DNA of 64,000 bases from Brugia malayi. Its lineage: Eukaryota > Nematoda > Chromadorea > Rhabditida > Onchocercidae. Positions 12,448 to 26,257 of this stretch are shown here, piece by piece (positions within the stretch are counted from its first letter, which is position 1; each line of letters starts with the position of its first letter). The notes under the pieces are model-generated. The model was not told the origin of the DNA. It did no database searches and saw only the letters and a program-made list of their open reading frames with translations. The position numbers and the translations under genes were made by a program. The DNA is taken from NCBI RefSeq assembly GCF_000002995.4, contig NW_025062477.1, positions 11,132,649 to 11,196,648 of the forward strand. The letters are read 5' to 3'.

Positions 12448-13566
12448 ATTTTTTTCACATTAAATTTGTAATTATTCAAAAATTTTACATAATAAATTTG
12501 AAAAAAAAAGTGCTAGAATTATTATAATATGATAATTCTATCATATTATATAATTTTTAATATTTTTTTTTTAAAAAAAAGAAGGGACTAAAACTATGGA
12601 AATTTGTCATTCAATTGGAAAAGTATATATGCGAGAATGTATGGTAAAGTATAAAAAAGTATTATCAAACACAAATCAAAGATTACAAAGTATTATTATT
12701 ACCTCTAACTATTGCAATTGGCAATGTTTGCTATCAAACTCAATTGCATTTCTCATTTATTACTTTTTTTTTTTTCATATAATTTCAACAATCTTTTATA
12801 TAATTTTATTTTTTATAATTTTATTTATTATTAATTTTAATTTTACTTTAAATATTTTACTTTGTTATATAATTGCGACTGATATTGTATTGGAATGAGA
12901 AATGAATAAATCATTAAATTTTGAAAATTTTTAATGTCTATTTTTTAAAAATATATTATATATGATATTAAATATGTATGATTATAAGAAACAAATTAAA
13001 TTATTTTTAATTTTGATTTGATTTTGTTTTTTATTAAACTGATTAATTTATGTTAAAATGTGTGTGTGTGTTTTTTTTTTTTTTTTTGTTCAAAAGTTTC
13101 TTTAACTAAATTAGTTACATTTTCAATTATTTGCTTAAAATACAAAAATGTAGGATTTTAATTTATCTTTTAAAGTGCTAAATTTTTCCAATTTTAAAAC
13201 AGCATTGGAATATTATTGATATTCGTTTTTTTTTTTTTTTTCGACAATTTTTTGTTTTATTTTGATAAAAAATAACTCAACAATCTTTGGTTTTTTTTGT
13301 TTGCATAAAAATGAAAAAAAACAAAGGAAATTCGTCATGTTTCATTTTAAATCATTTAAAAAATTTTTGTGTCAAAAAGATAGTAAGACTCGATTATTCA
13401 ATTTAAAGCATTTGAAATGACATAAATGGGACCAACATGTTTCATTTGTGAGCTTCGTAAAATAAAAGAACGCTTACAAGTGTACGCTTATGTCTCATCA
13501 TATCGTCGGGTTTGCTGTGATTTTTGATGGTTGAGCTTTGACAAAGGCCGATGAATGGTATAAATG

Positions 13567-13643
13567 CGTGCACACGCAAGCGCACGCACACACATACACA
13601 CATGCATGCACGCACATACATGCACAGACATATGCACACATAT
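13567..13643. repeat. CA/CG-rich dinucleotide-like block
   Basis: A purine-pyrimidine alternating stretch (cgcacgcacacacatacaca and variants) mixing CA, CG and TA steps. Such alternation can favour Z-DNA. Short frames overlapping it on both strands are artefacts of the repeat. Confidence 0.7.
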
Positions 13644-14236
13644 CTGTATCTTAAATTTATTCCTTTTTTGTACATTATTATTTGCAAACTTAATGTTAAA
13701 TTTTATTATATGAATGGGGCAAGACAATTTTTTTGATATTATTATTACTAAATTAGCTTTTTTATTAATGATGGGAACATAATTAATTCAATTTATTCAA
13801 TAATTGTTGATTTTAATTGCATGTTATTTTCTTGACAAGTGTTTATTGCTTGTTTTAATTGCAAATTTTTACTAAAATGAATGAACGAAAATGTGGCTAG
13901 TATATGAATTATTCTATTTAAAAAATTTTGATAATGTTTAAATAGATGAATTAATTATATTGATTGGATAGATTAATGATGAGTGTAAAGTTCATTCATT
14001 TCGTTTTCTCATCTTTTTTCTAGCCCTTCATATTATACTTGACATTGTCAATATATAATCACTCTATTAAAAGCAAATAGTATCTCTCACATTGCTTTTT
14101 CTAATTTCATTTATGAACATTGAAAATATATGCAAGAATTAAGGACAAAATTTACTTCTTCATAAAATTAAGTTGAATAGTAAGTTGCGACAGTTTGACT
14201 GACGATTTGTACGCAGCATAAATTTGGGAATTATTA

Positions 14237-17200
14237 ATGTTTAAAGAGATGTCCTTGCCGTTTGGTGAAGAAAATGGGAATGTTGATGGATCAGGACAGC
14301 GAAATGGTATATTGGTACCTGCTAGGAAGTGTAGTGGTAATGGTAAGTTCATGATAGAAAGTTATCACTGATTTATAAGTAATACAAAAAAAATATATAT
14401 ATATATATATATATGCAAAAATATGTTATCCTTTCAGTGGTGTATTTTAGAAGTTGTTTATTTTAGTGATTGAAAAAGGTCTAGAGAAAATCATTTTTTC
14501 TTTTTAGCTGTTGGTTTTTTTTTTTTTTTTTTTTTAAATTATGCACTATTTAAGATGCACATATTTAAATCAAATTTTCATAGAACACTAGCACATCGTA
14601 TATCAAACATTATTATAGCATTCGATAAAAATTCATCTGCTTACTATTTTATTATTTATTTCAATCTATCCAGTAATTAAACTGTCAATTATTATGGTGT
14701 TTGAATGATATTTGTCATTGAATTAAATGAAAACACTATGTTTGGGATGAGTTCATCGATCTTTTTTTTTTTTTTGTTTTTGTGTTTTTTGGAAGGTTAT
14801 TTTAATATTTTTCAGGAACAATGACACAAAAATTGATGCGAGAAGAAAGTACCGGTAGTGTGGATAGGGAACGAACAAGCGGTACTTCATCCAGTGATCA
14901 TCATAGTCGGCGACGATTATCCCGTAGTACTCGACTAGTTATTATGCTAACAATGACATTCGCATTTTTTGCTGTTGAACTAGCATTTGGATATTTGTCA
15001 CATTCAATGGCACTTATCGCAGATTCATTCCACATGCTTAGTGATGTTATGGCACTGGCTATCGCTTTTGCTTGCTTAAGAGTAATCTTTTAATATTATC
15101 CACATTTGGAGTGAAATATAACGTTTTTGTAAGATTTCGAATCCATTATTTTTAGCTCCATTTTAGCATATTTGATTATTTTAAAGTAATCTGTTATGTT
15201 TAATTTGCTCTATTTTATAGATTGCAACCCGTTCAACCAAGAAAAATACGTTTGGTTGGGTGCGTGCTGAAGTACTTGGTGCTCTGATCAATGGTGTATT
15301 TTTACTTGCCTTATGTTTTTCAATATTGATCGAATCACTTACTCGACTTATCGAGCCACAAGCAATCAAGCAACCGATCAGTGTACTTGTTGTTGGTGTT
15401 ATTGGGTTATTTATCAATCTGATTGGAATGTTTATGTTCCATAGTAAGTTAATTTTGACAGTTATTTTCCTACCAATCATTTGGGGCGAGACTAATTTCA
15501 TTTATGCTTTGCAAATTCCTTATGTAAAGATTTTTTTCTTGTAAATTACTATATCATATTCTTTAATAAAAAGATATCTTTTGTAGGTCATGCTCACGAC
15601 CATGGTGAAAGTGGTAAAGATGCTCAGGCGCAACCGCAAGTAGGTCGGCGACAAACTCATGTAACTATTGATGGTAACGAAAGTCAACATTTAATGTCTT
15701 CCCATCAGGTCTCACTTTTTTCAAGTAGCATTTTGTATATGCAATTGTTATTATTTTGTTCCATTCCATTATCCTGAAAAAAAATTTTGAATAACAATGT
15801 GAGCTTCAAAACTTCATATTTCTAATAATAAATTATTCATAAGAGAGCATAATTTGTATAGCAATTTTTGTATTAGATGAAAAAAAAAAAAAGTTAAATT
15901 AGACACAAACTGCGAAATGATTTTCTAAATTGAACCACTTACGGCAGTAATGATTCAAGTACTTGCGTCATTCAAACAGTCAAACCGAAAGAAACTCGCC
16001 ATGCCTTGTTTCGGTATTTAGTATAATAAAATACTTTCACCCACAACCCATGGTGATTGGTAATGCTGAGACGATAGAAGTGTGAAATGTATTTCGAACT
16101 CTCAGTAGTCCCAGTGATCTTCAAACAAAAAAAAAAAAATAATAATAAGCTATTTGTATGACATGTGAGAATGTGATATTTTATGAAAGCAACACAAAGA
16201 AATAACTATATATATATATATATATTTTAAGATAATCAATTTAGCATAGCAGAATATTTTAGGAATACTGTGATTTAATATAAAATGAGAAGCAGAAGTG
16301 GCTATTTTAGGAGGCAGCAATGGCTATTGCAAATTTTCAAGAAGTTCGTCCAGATGATTCTGATCTTATGGCACAAAACCATATGAAAATCGATAAAAGT
16401 AAAGAAAAGAAGAGAAAAAGTAAGTGATATTTCGTGTAATGTTTTGTTTATTATGATAAACAATGCAACATTCTCAAGCATTATTAGTAATATTCCTTAG
16501 ATTTATGATAGTTATTTTTTATTATTTTTAAACTTATTCATATTTATAGGATTATCGAAGCAATTAAATATGCACGGCGTCTTTCTTCATGTATTGAGCG
16601 ATGCAATTGGTTCAGTTATTGTTATCGTTACGGCACTTGTTTGTTGGCTTGTTCCTGATCAAGAAGCTCTCAAATTATATTTGGATCCTACTTTGAGGTT
16701 TTACGTTTGTTTATTGCTTTTTCTATTTTGACCTGTAATTCATCACATCTAGCATTGTAAATTGCTCTCAAATGCCATTTCACAATGTGGATTTGTTCAT
16801 AAAATGTTTTGCATATTAGCATCCTGAATTGTTAAAATTTAGGGCGAGGAATTTTTAGACTGTTTGGTAGCTGCTCATGTATTTCAAAAAGTTTTAGCGG
16901 AATCTTTATTTATTTATTTATAGTTTGGCTATGGTTGCTTTGATGATTGCATCAACATTTCCACTTGTGCGTGAGACGGCTCTAATTCTGATGCAAACTA
17001 CTCCTGGTTTCATTGAAGTTGAAGAAATCAAAAAAGAATTGCTCAAAGTTGGTTTTACAAGTAACTAACTGCTATAAGTGTAATTTAATTTGAGACAATC
17101 AATGATTCTTTTTGTATACTTGCAATTATTAAATTAAAAAAAAAAAACAAAAAACCATCCACAATTGTTTGACCATTGATGAGTGTACAGTTCTATACCT

Positions 17201-17833
17201 TGAAATTTAGATTAAAGGAATAGAAGCGGTGCATGAATTCCATGTTTGGCGATTAGTGGGTGAACGAATTATTGCTACAGTCCATATCAAATTCGCCGAT
17301 CTTAAAGCATATTTGGCAGCTGCTGATGAAATTCGTACATTGTTTCATAATAATTGCATTCACAGTACCACTATACAACCTGAATTCTCAGAGGTATACA
17401 TCTATCTTTTCTTAAATAAGTAAACATTTTAGAAAAAAACAATCATTCAATATATTTTTTCTCTATTTTACAAAGAATATTGAAAATTTGAATCCTCATA
17501 TACTATGATGTTTTTGTATCATGTATTCTTATGTGGTTCTCTTCAAATATTTACTTTCTTACATACTTTTCTTATGCTTTGAAGACTAGTTTTTTGACTG
17601 AAATGAAGAAAAGATGAAATCTTTGTGGATCTAACTGTACTGTTTATGGATCTGTATATATATATATAGTATACATTACTGTTTAGATGGCAAGCGCTTT
17701 GGGAAGAAATGGCACTAATTGCGCATTAGCTTGTCCGCCGGAGAACTGCAGACGAAATAATGTAACGTGCTGCAAAAGAACTCTAGAAGGCAATTATCTT
17801 TCTTCGAATCATGAATCAACCGTATGTTTTTAA
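14237..17833 (+). CDS. SLC30/CDF zinc transporter, ZnT1-like
   Basis: Nine exons (14237-14342, 14816-15081, 15221-15443, 15587-15708, 16311-16419, 16550-16697, 16924-17047, 17211-17393, 17687-17833) give 475 residues. The start at 14237 is the first ATG of an exon that joins in phase to the conserved body. Family role: proton-coupled export of Zn2+ from the cytosol across the plasma membrane or into vesicles. Seen: TM1 at about 76-96; TM2 with HMLSD (His108, Asp112), half of the intramembrane Zn site; a His-rich loop (HAHDHGES) followed by a basic linker; TM5 with a second His-x-x-x-Asp (HVLSD); and a C-terminal domain with VHEFHVWRL. The tail carries six cysteines within 24 residues (CALACPPENCRRNNVTCC), like the Cys-rich tail of ZnT1. 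Exon 7 was ended at AAA|GTTGGT because this restores the ZnT1 spacing before VHEFHVW. The last codons overlap a GTATGT donor, so a longer tail is possible. Confidence 0.92.
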
Positions 17834-20800
17834 AATTTTGCAAAATTTAAGCTGTTTACTAAGGCTTAGTTAGTTTAACTGTGCACATTGACATTCCACA
17901 GTATTCGTATGGCGTTTCTTATTTTTGATTTTTGTTTTACTTGTGATATTTTTTGATTATTTCGTTTTATTGGATTCAGTTTTTTTTTCACAGATTGTCT
18001 TTTTTTTAGAAACGCCATGTGAAAAAGGCTACATTATTTGATTTTAATAATATATGAAGGAGATAGACATCACTCTTTTTACATTGAAATTTTTTGTTAG
18101 TACATTTTGATCTCCTTGAGCTCTAATTAGCTTTTCTGTATATATGGGACTTAGTAAAATACAATTCTTTCTGTTCTAACAATTTTTGATAGTTCGGTGG
18201 GATGAGAAATAATTTTTGCTTTTGTATGCTTATGTTGTTGAAGCATATAAAACTTTTATAGTTAAAGTATCGAATTGAAAAAAAAAAATGCATCTTTTAA
18301 AGAATTATTTCACCGCAATTCTACATTTTAAGTGAATAGTACTGATTTGTGGATTTATTATCAATAAAAGTAAGCGGTAAATGTTAGTGTTATTCTCATA
18401 CCTTTAGAAATATTTGTTGTTGTTTATTCCTGTGATTATTGAAATTATATATTACGTTTTTATTAAACTTGATACTTATAATGATGAGAATTAAAAATAT
18501 ATGATTGCTTTAGTATTAAATCAAAAAAACTGTTACATTGACCGTATTTCCATTGATTTAATTACTTATTGTTAGTGTTTTTTGGTTTTTCTGTTGTTTA
18601 TACTGAAATATAACTCACTGTTTTAAACTTTTATTAGAGAAAATCTGAAAGAAAATATATTTTTACAGAGATTTTTTTTTTTGTCACTTTCTGTCAATTA
18701 ATTTACTGGTTAAAAAGCATGTCATGCAAACTTAGGAACTATGATCGAAAAAATAGGATAAACAAATATTTAATATGGAATATTAAAAGAAAAAAAATAA
18801 TGATAATTCTTGTACATTACATTTTTTTTTTTTTGAAAAAATTTAAAATTTTTCATGCAATATTGTTTTGGAGACTTTGTTTGACAAATAGTGTTTATTT
18901 ACTGCACTTAGTCTTGCAGTAGAGATAGTTTTGATAAAGTATCCTTCATTTTTCAAATCTGTATAAGTTTGATATATTTCGCGATTGTTACTTTTGTGAA
19001 AATTTGCCAGAGTATTTTTGTTAACATATTTCATGTCTATCGTTTAATCAATGGATCAGTTCCGTTTGCTATTTGCCATTTGAAAATTACACTGAAATTA
19101 ATGATTCAATTATTTTCACTACTCAGTTTTTTCTCATGCAGACCTTATCAACTAAAATCGAAATTGAATGAAACGAAATCCATAAAAAATTTTTTCGTGA
19201 ATAATTGTTAACTACTAAACAAATTGTATTTGCATATGGTATAAGTTTTTTTAAAATTTTCAAATTTAAAATTTTGAAATTTTGAAAATTTTATTTTTGA
19301 TATGATACATCAGCAATTGTTTTTTCTACTATTATCGCTGATAGTTTTTTTTTTTTTTTTTAAATAAGGGAAAAGAAACATTTACGCTATATTCATATAC
19401 TTTTTGATTCTTTTTTGTTAGTTTTCTTGTCATTTTGTATATAAAATTTGTTTTTTTTCTTTTTTTTTTTCTTTTTTTTTTGCAATCCATCAAATTATTT
19501 ATCCTTATTAGTTTCAAAAGAGAACAATGAAATAAAAACATTCATAATAAAAAGAAAAAAAAAAGAGTTCCATCATTCTAATTACTGCAAACTGACTTAT
19601 TAGTTTCTTATTTTTTACTTTTTACGTTCACTTTCTTTTCTTTTGCTTTTTGCAATTTGTGGAAAAATATCTGACTTGAAGTAGTTCAAAATGCAAGCCT
19701 GAAAAGGTTAAAGTTAAATTATACTTTACAGTTATACTTTTTTTTTTTTTTTTGAAAAAAAAAAGTTCATTATTACTGGACTAAAAATAGTTATATATTG
19801 ATTTTTAAATTTAAAATCTAAAATATCACTTTCAACATTATCTATTGTTCATATAATCCTAAATGATTACAATATTAATAAGCATATTAATGTTTCAATA
19901 TGTTTCAAAATATTTTTAATAATTTCTCTGTGTTAGTATTTTTTCTTTAAGCATAAAGAAATTACTTCACAATTTATTTAACATAAATTTAATGAAAAAA
20001 AAGAAGGAAAAAAGTTTATTTTGATGGCTGAAATCGTTCATCAAAAAAGGAGTTAGAAAAAGAAAAGCCAAAAAGCAAATTTATTCACAATCATGAACAA
20101 TTTAGGAGTACATTTTATAAATAATTTTAATAACTAAGTAGTTGTCAAGTCTTTCATAAAAAAGAAAAAATAAGTGAAAAGTCGTACATTTTCCACTTAT
20201 TTTCCATTTAAACATTTAGAAAGCATTGAAAATTATTATTGTAAACAAATATATGTAAAAAAAAAAAAAAAAAAAATTGATGGAATTCGATGTAAATTTT
20301 GTTCATTTCTATTAGTATAGAAAATAAATTATTTTTGAAATGAAATTATAACTGCTAAGAAAAACTAAATCCTATAGGAAGTTGAAAATGAAAGGAAAGT
20401 ACATTTCTCATATTTCTTCAAAAATTATTGTTAATTTGAATGAAAATGAAAGCATGAGGTATTTGCTTTTCTAAAAAAAAAAGTTCTACATCGAAGTATC
20501 TTTCAAAAAGATAAAAGAAAAAAGCCTGTAACTTTTTTCCGCCAAAATTGTTATTATTTGATGGATAATATATTTTATTTATATTATGCTATATTAGTTT
20601 AATAATAAACAAAACAATAAACAAATACTGCAATGCCAAAAATTGATTAAAATTAATGAGCATATAATAACCATTAAATAAAGTTAATGCTTTAATTATA
20701 ATAAAATAACATATAAATTATTTAACACAGATTTTCTTCTATCATTATATGCTTGCTGGTAATGTTGAATTCTGTTTTAATTTTATAATCTTTTTTTTTT

Positions 20801-21479
20801 TTTTTTTTTTGAAATTTAATTTGACTGAATTAATTCTGATTGAAAAATGAAAAATAAAAATGAACGAAAGAGTAACAATATTAATATAAGAAACGATATG
20901 ATACGGTGATCAAATTAATTACCATATTTAATAATTAAAATTATTTTATTAAAATTGTCTTATTCAATGATCGAACAATTTTAATAATAGTTACATGTAA
21001 ATTGTGAATTATTTATTAATAACTAATAAAAATTCTAAAATTTAAGAACAAAAAAAAAAAAAAAAAAAAAAAAACAAACAAACAAACAAAAAAACTGAAT
21101 AATGAACTTTCTAAACTGCATTTTTATCTACAGATATCATCCATCTAAAATAAGTACATTTATTCCTTTTTTTTCTAAAATAAATTTTATATGTTTCATA
21201 AAAATTAGAGAAGTAAAATAAACTTTTAATTATAATTTAAGCAATTTAACCAAATTTTGTAAATAATTAAAATAAAAAATTTTGAATTCATAAATATCAA
21301 AATTCAAAAATTAGAATAACATACAACATTTATTTAAAAAAGTTTAATTAAAATTACACCCGAATAAAACTTTCATAAAATAAATTAGAATTTAAACTAT
21401 AAAAGAAAAAAACTTTTTAATAATATTAAAAAAAAAAAAAAAAAAGAAGATTAATTACATTCATTCTATTCTAATTAGA
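17834..21479. other. Gene-free AT-rich interval
   Basis: Holds the 3' region of the zinc transporter gene (AATAAA at 18363) and the downstream side of the convergent gene that ends at 21480. Many homopolymers are present, the longest A-run near 21051-21074. No supported coding exon, RNA gene or repeat array was seen. Confidence 0.55.
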
Positions 21480-23935
21480 TTACAAGCAATATGATAAGCT
21501 TTTTGAGCGTTTACGTGTTGTAGTAAATTGCTGAAAATAACGTTCACCAAGCATACCTGCTTCTGTCCATTGTCTAAATCTAAAATTAAAATTAAAATTT
21601 TTTAAATTAAAATTTCCTTTTTTTTCCTAACACTTTTTAATTATTATTATTTTTTTTTTTTTTTTTGAAATTATATTATTTGTCTTTTTTTAAATATAAA
21701 AAAGCTACTTATTTATTCATTTATTTACCTTGTTAAATGTTTAAATAATCGAAATTTGGTTGGCCGAGCCCAAATATTACTAATTAAAATTTTTAAACAT
21801 AATACATCCATTTGTTCTACATGATAGAGTAAATCTACCGATACCGCATAACCAAGTAATCTTGAAAGATGTTGCAATTGATTTGCCTAAAAATTTTAAT
21901 TTATTCTTTAATTTAAGCAAATAATTTTTAAAATAATTATTCAAATTCGATTAGCAATAATTCTGTGTTTTGAATTACATATTAATTTCAAATGATTAAT
22001 AGATAATTATTAATTTTTTCAAAAAAAAAAATTTCTTTTTTTTAAATCAATATAAATTTTTAAAATTAATCTTTTTAATTACTATTAACAATGACTACAT
22101 CTTGATAATGTCATAACAAATTTTATAAAATTTAAATAATTATTAGAACTAAAAAAGAAAAAAAAAAGGCTATATTATTACCTTTGATATAATGGATAAT
22201 TTTTTCAGGTTCGGAAAAAAAGGTGTATCCGGGAAATATATCCGATGAAGCGGTGTTAATTTTAATTGTTGATTATGTGTTACACCACGACAACAGTTCA
22301 CTTTTCGTGAAAGACTAACCATTTCAATTAAAATATTAATTTGTTCTTTATTGATCTAAAATAATTAATAATAATAATTTCATTTTTTTCTAATAACTTT
22401 TTTTTTTATAACTTGAAAATTTTTTAATAAAATTCAAAAAATGTAATAAATTAGATTCGAAAATGTTAATGTGAATTAAGTGCAACAAAAATAATAGTTT
22501 TATTTTAATAAAATTCAAAAAATTGTAATAAATTTAAAAAGATTAAATTGTAATAGATTCAAAAAAAAAAAAAAAATTAATTTTTATAAAAATATTTGCA
22601 TAAAATTATATCATATATTAAATATTTTTAAAAAAAAAAAATATTTGAATTTACCTGCGCAACAAGTAATTCAATAATTGGACTATCAATAAATAATTGT
22701 TCCACTTTACGTCTTAATGTAAATAGCAAATGTAATAAAGCAGTAACATTATTTGTCTTTAATTCTGAATCAATCACTATACCAAGATGATTTGACTCTA
22801 ATTCCATAATCATTAATGCTAATGATGGATGCCAATCATATTCGGCTGGAAATATTTACAAAAAAAAATATGTTTATTTATTTGTCTTATTTATTTATAT
22901 TTACATTTATATTTATATTCATATTTTTCTATCAATAATTTTATTATATTTATACTAATTATATATTTTTATATATTATGCTATTTTAAAATAAAAAAAA
23001 TAAATTTTTAATAAAATAAATGTAAAAGTATAATAATAAAAATAAATTTTTAATAAAATAAATATAAAAGTATAATAATAAATAATAATAACAAATAAAT
23101 GTAAAAGTATAATAATAAATAATAATAAAAACAAATTTTTGGTGAAATAAATGTAATTGACAGTATTTAGAAGGAGAAAAAAAAAAAAAAAAAAACAGAA
23201 TTAAAAAATTATGAAAAAAAAAAAAAACAATTTCCTTCAATAATATTATAATAAATTTGTTAAAATATATTTACATTTATATTCATTTCTTAATACTTAC
23301 AATAATATTTATATTCATACTTATATTTATATTTACATTTATATTTGTATTTATATTCATATTTATATTTGTATTTATATCCATATTCATATTTATATTT
23401 ATGTTTATTTTGTATTTATATCCATATTCATATTTATATTTATGTTTATATTTTTTGTATATTCATTTACATTTATATTCATATTCTCATATTCATGTTT
23501 ATATTTATATTTATACTATTCATTTGTATATACATTTGTACATAATATAATTTTATGCTAATTTAAATAATAATAAATTTTTGAATAAGACAAATGTAAA
23601 TGTATTTGATAGTATTTAGAAGGAGAAAAAAAAAACAAAACAGAATTGAAAATTTATCAAAGAAATTAATTTTCTTTAATATTAAAAATTGTTAAAAATT
23701 GAAAAAAAAAATTTATAATAAATATAAATTTAAAAAAAGAGAAAAAAAAGGAATACATTTTGCTTTTGTATTATGTCGCAATTGTTGTAAACCATTATAT
23801 ACTTTAATATCAATCATTGTATACATATCAAGTCGTTTCTGAGCTGCTCTTTGAAATTTTTTTGAAATTTGTTGCCATTTGATGATATCAAATATGGATG
23901 ACTTAAAATTTAATATTTAAAAATTTTATTTGTTC

Positions 23936-23969
<34 letters not shown>

Positions 23970-24514
23970 TTCTTTTTTCATTTACATTAAAACAATTAAT
24001 TTATATTCATAAAATTTTTTCGAAAAAAATTATTTTTTTTCTTTTTTGTTAAATTTATATTAAATAAAATGATAATGAAATGACGATGATTAAATGAGAA
24101 TTTTAATTTTATATATATAAAAAAATGTATAACTATAGTAATTTTAAGAATTTGATTTTTTTGTTTTATATATTTTATGCTAAATATATTGTAATTACTA
24201 TTCTTGAAATGATAATATTCCATTAAATTTTTGTCAAATTACAAACAAATCCTATAAAGATTACTTACTGAAATTTATATTTAGTACATTCAGTTAGTAT
24301 TTAACATTCATGCTATCAGTATAAAAAATTATATTGATTAAATAATTAAAAATAAAATAAACAAACAAATAAATAATAATAGTAATAAATAAATTAAACT
24401 TACTCGATTAATGATAAGTTCAATGATTTGATCTGGAAGATTTGACGTACCAGCATGATTTGAGCAACAACGCTGTACACTAGCTATTACATGAAGCGGT
24501 AATGTAAGCGCCAT
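21480..24514 (-). CDS. Unrecognised spliced gene, about 292 aa, with a one-base frame discontinuity
   Basis: Six exons on the minus strand: 24404-24514, 23757-23901, 22655-22845, 22181-22355, 21729-21886, 21480-21579. The first ATG (24514) has no acceptor near it, so exon 1 is probably the true first exon. All junctions keep phase except exon 4 to exon 5. Exon 4 is one base too long to enter the clearly open frame of exon 5; removing one A from its A7 run (about 22199-22205) restores the frame. Recognisable pieces include MALTLPLHVIASVQRCCSNH, WQQISKKFQRAAQKRLDMY, LFTLRRKVEQLFIDSPIIEL, LTPLHRIYFPDTPFFPNL, SNIWARPTKFRLFKHL and a basic end, TTTRKRSKSLSYCL. It looks alpha-helical and soluble, with no signal peptide or convincing membrane segment. 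I do not recognise the family. The discontinuity may be a homopolymer assembly error, an unrecognised splice or a young pseudogene. Exon 6 has two possible acceptors 6 bases apart. Confidence 0.7.
22985..23215. repeat. AT-rich tandem repeats and left copy of an intronic duplication
   Basis: Repeated units built around aataaatgtaaaagtataat occur three to four times between 22985 and 23125. They are followed at 23126-23215 by a block containing gacagtatttagaaggag, an A-run and cagaatt, which recurs at 23568-23668. Lies in intron 2 of the gene at 21480-24514. Confidence 0.7.
23255..23560. repeat. Hexanucleotide array (atttat/attcat/atccat variants)
   Basis: About 300 bp of hexamer-period sequence such as atatttatattcatatttat, open in several frames because it lacks in-frame stops (repetitive Phe/Ile/Tyr or Tyr/Leu frames). 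Not a gene. Intronic. Confidence 0.8.
23568..23668. repeat. Right copy of the intronic duplication
   Basis: Shares tagtatttagaaggag, an A-run, cagaatt and the preceding aataataaa/aaatttttg context with 23126-23215. The two copies bracket the hexamer array. Confidence 0.7.
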
Positions 24515-26011
24515 TAAATTAACAAATTTCAAATTTAAATAATAAATTTGGTAAAAATTTTTTCCTTCTTCTGTCGTTTTCTATCCTTCGTCTTCTCCAA
24601 TCGTTTTTTTTTCTTTTTTCTGAAAACTTCTTAAAACTATTATAAATTATATATTGCTATGAAAATTTTTAAAAAAAAAAAGCGAAAGAAGAAGCAACAA
24701 ATGATCAACAAATTGTCAAAAATGTAAAATAACCTTTTTTTTTGAAAAAAAAAAAAAAAAAAAAGGAAATAATTGATATTTGTTGTTGAAGAAAGTAATT
24801 TCATTACACTAAGATACTTTTTAACTTTATTTCATTAATTATATTTTATTGAAAAATGATCACAAAAACAGAAAGTTTGGTCCCTTTTTTTTTTTATTCT
24901 TTTGACAACAATAACAATTGTATCTGAATTTTCCAACACATTAATTTTTTTTCGGAAGAAAAAGAAAAAAATAAAATGATCTTTTGACTTGTTTAAATTT
25001 TCAATTTTTATTAATTATTGGTAAGAAGTGATTTCTTTTCTTCTATTTACTTATTTCCTTGCTTCTTGTAATTTTTTGTAAAAGAAAGAAAAATGAATGA
25101 ATAAAATTTTAACATTCGAAATTTGCTCTTTTTTGATTGAAACGAAAAAATCAAATCGTTGATTCATTAATTTTTTTTTTAAATACAATCTCATTGTTTA
25201 CTTTCTTGTATCTAATTTTTGTTATCTTAGAATGATTAAATGTCGTATAATGCAAATGATAAGATAATTAAAATAAGTATATCTGAAATAATTTATTAAT
25301 TTGCTAAGTGCTTCTTACAATTTTATTATTCAATTTATTGTTTTCATTCTTGTAATTGACAGTATGTTAATAATTTAATTAAAACAGTTCAAGTCCTAAA
25401 GGAAATGTTAAAATTTGATAAATGATCATATCAATCCTTGTTTCTTTTTTTTTTTTGATACATTGAATATAAAAATTTAGGCTTTTTTCTTTTTTTTTTT
25501 CTAAACTCTCAGCGAAAAAAAAAAGAGACAACTGATAATCATTCATCAATGATAAGAAAATTTGAAAGCAGTGACAGAAGAGCGAAGAATGATGTTAAGC
25601 ATTTCTAAAAAAAATGCTTACGTAATATTAATTTATCAGTTACACAATAAACTATTATTCCCATATTTACATTATTATCTTGTTTATAATGTTTTTGAAC
25701 TTTTAATTTTAATCAAATAACAAGTTTCATCTAAAAATTTTAATGTCCAATTAAAATAATTGCAGAAAAAAATCATAAAACTAGACTTCAATTAAAACTA
25801 ACACGGTGTATGATAAACAAAAAAAGGGGAAAGAGAGAGAATGGTGTAAAAAGTTATTAGGTGACAAGAGGTACAGGTAGGTTAATCTTCGGTATTTCTC
25901 TTTCAAAAACAATAAAAGAAAAATAATCTTCTGTGAATAATAATATTATTATTATTACTAATTGATTAATGATGAAAATATTAATTTTTCTTTAATATTA
26001 TTAATATTATT

Positions 26012-26257
<246 letters not shown>

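Larger units (their letters stand above)
8322..14236. other. Gene-free AT-rich interval
   Basis: About 5.9 kb between the mannosidase and zinc transporter genes. It consists of AT-rich sequence with many T10-T18 and A10-A18 runs and contains the mannosidase polyadenylation signals. Apart from the tandem repeat at 12347-12447 and the CA-rich block at 13567-13643 I see nothing functional. Open frames such as 12596-12898 have hydrophobic low-complexity composition and no splice context. Confidence 0.6.

Noticed and set aside
13442..13736. Overlapping open frames on both strands around the CA-rich block
   Set aside because: Dinucleotide-repeat artefacts (Cys/Val/Met or His/Thr periodic frames).
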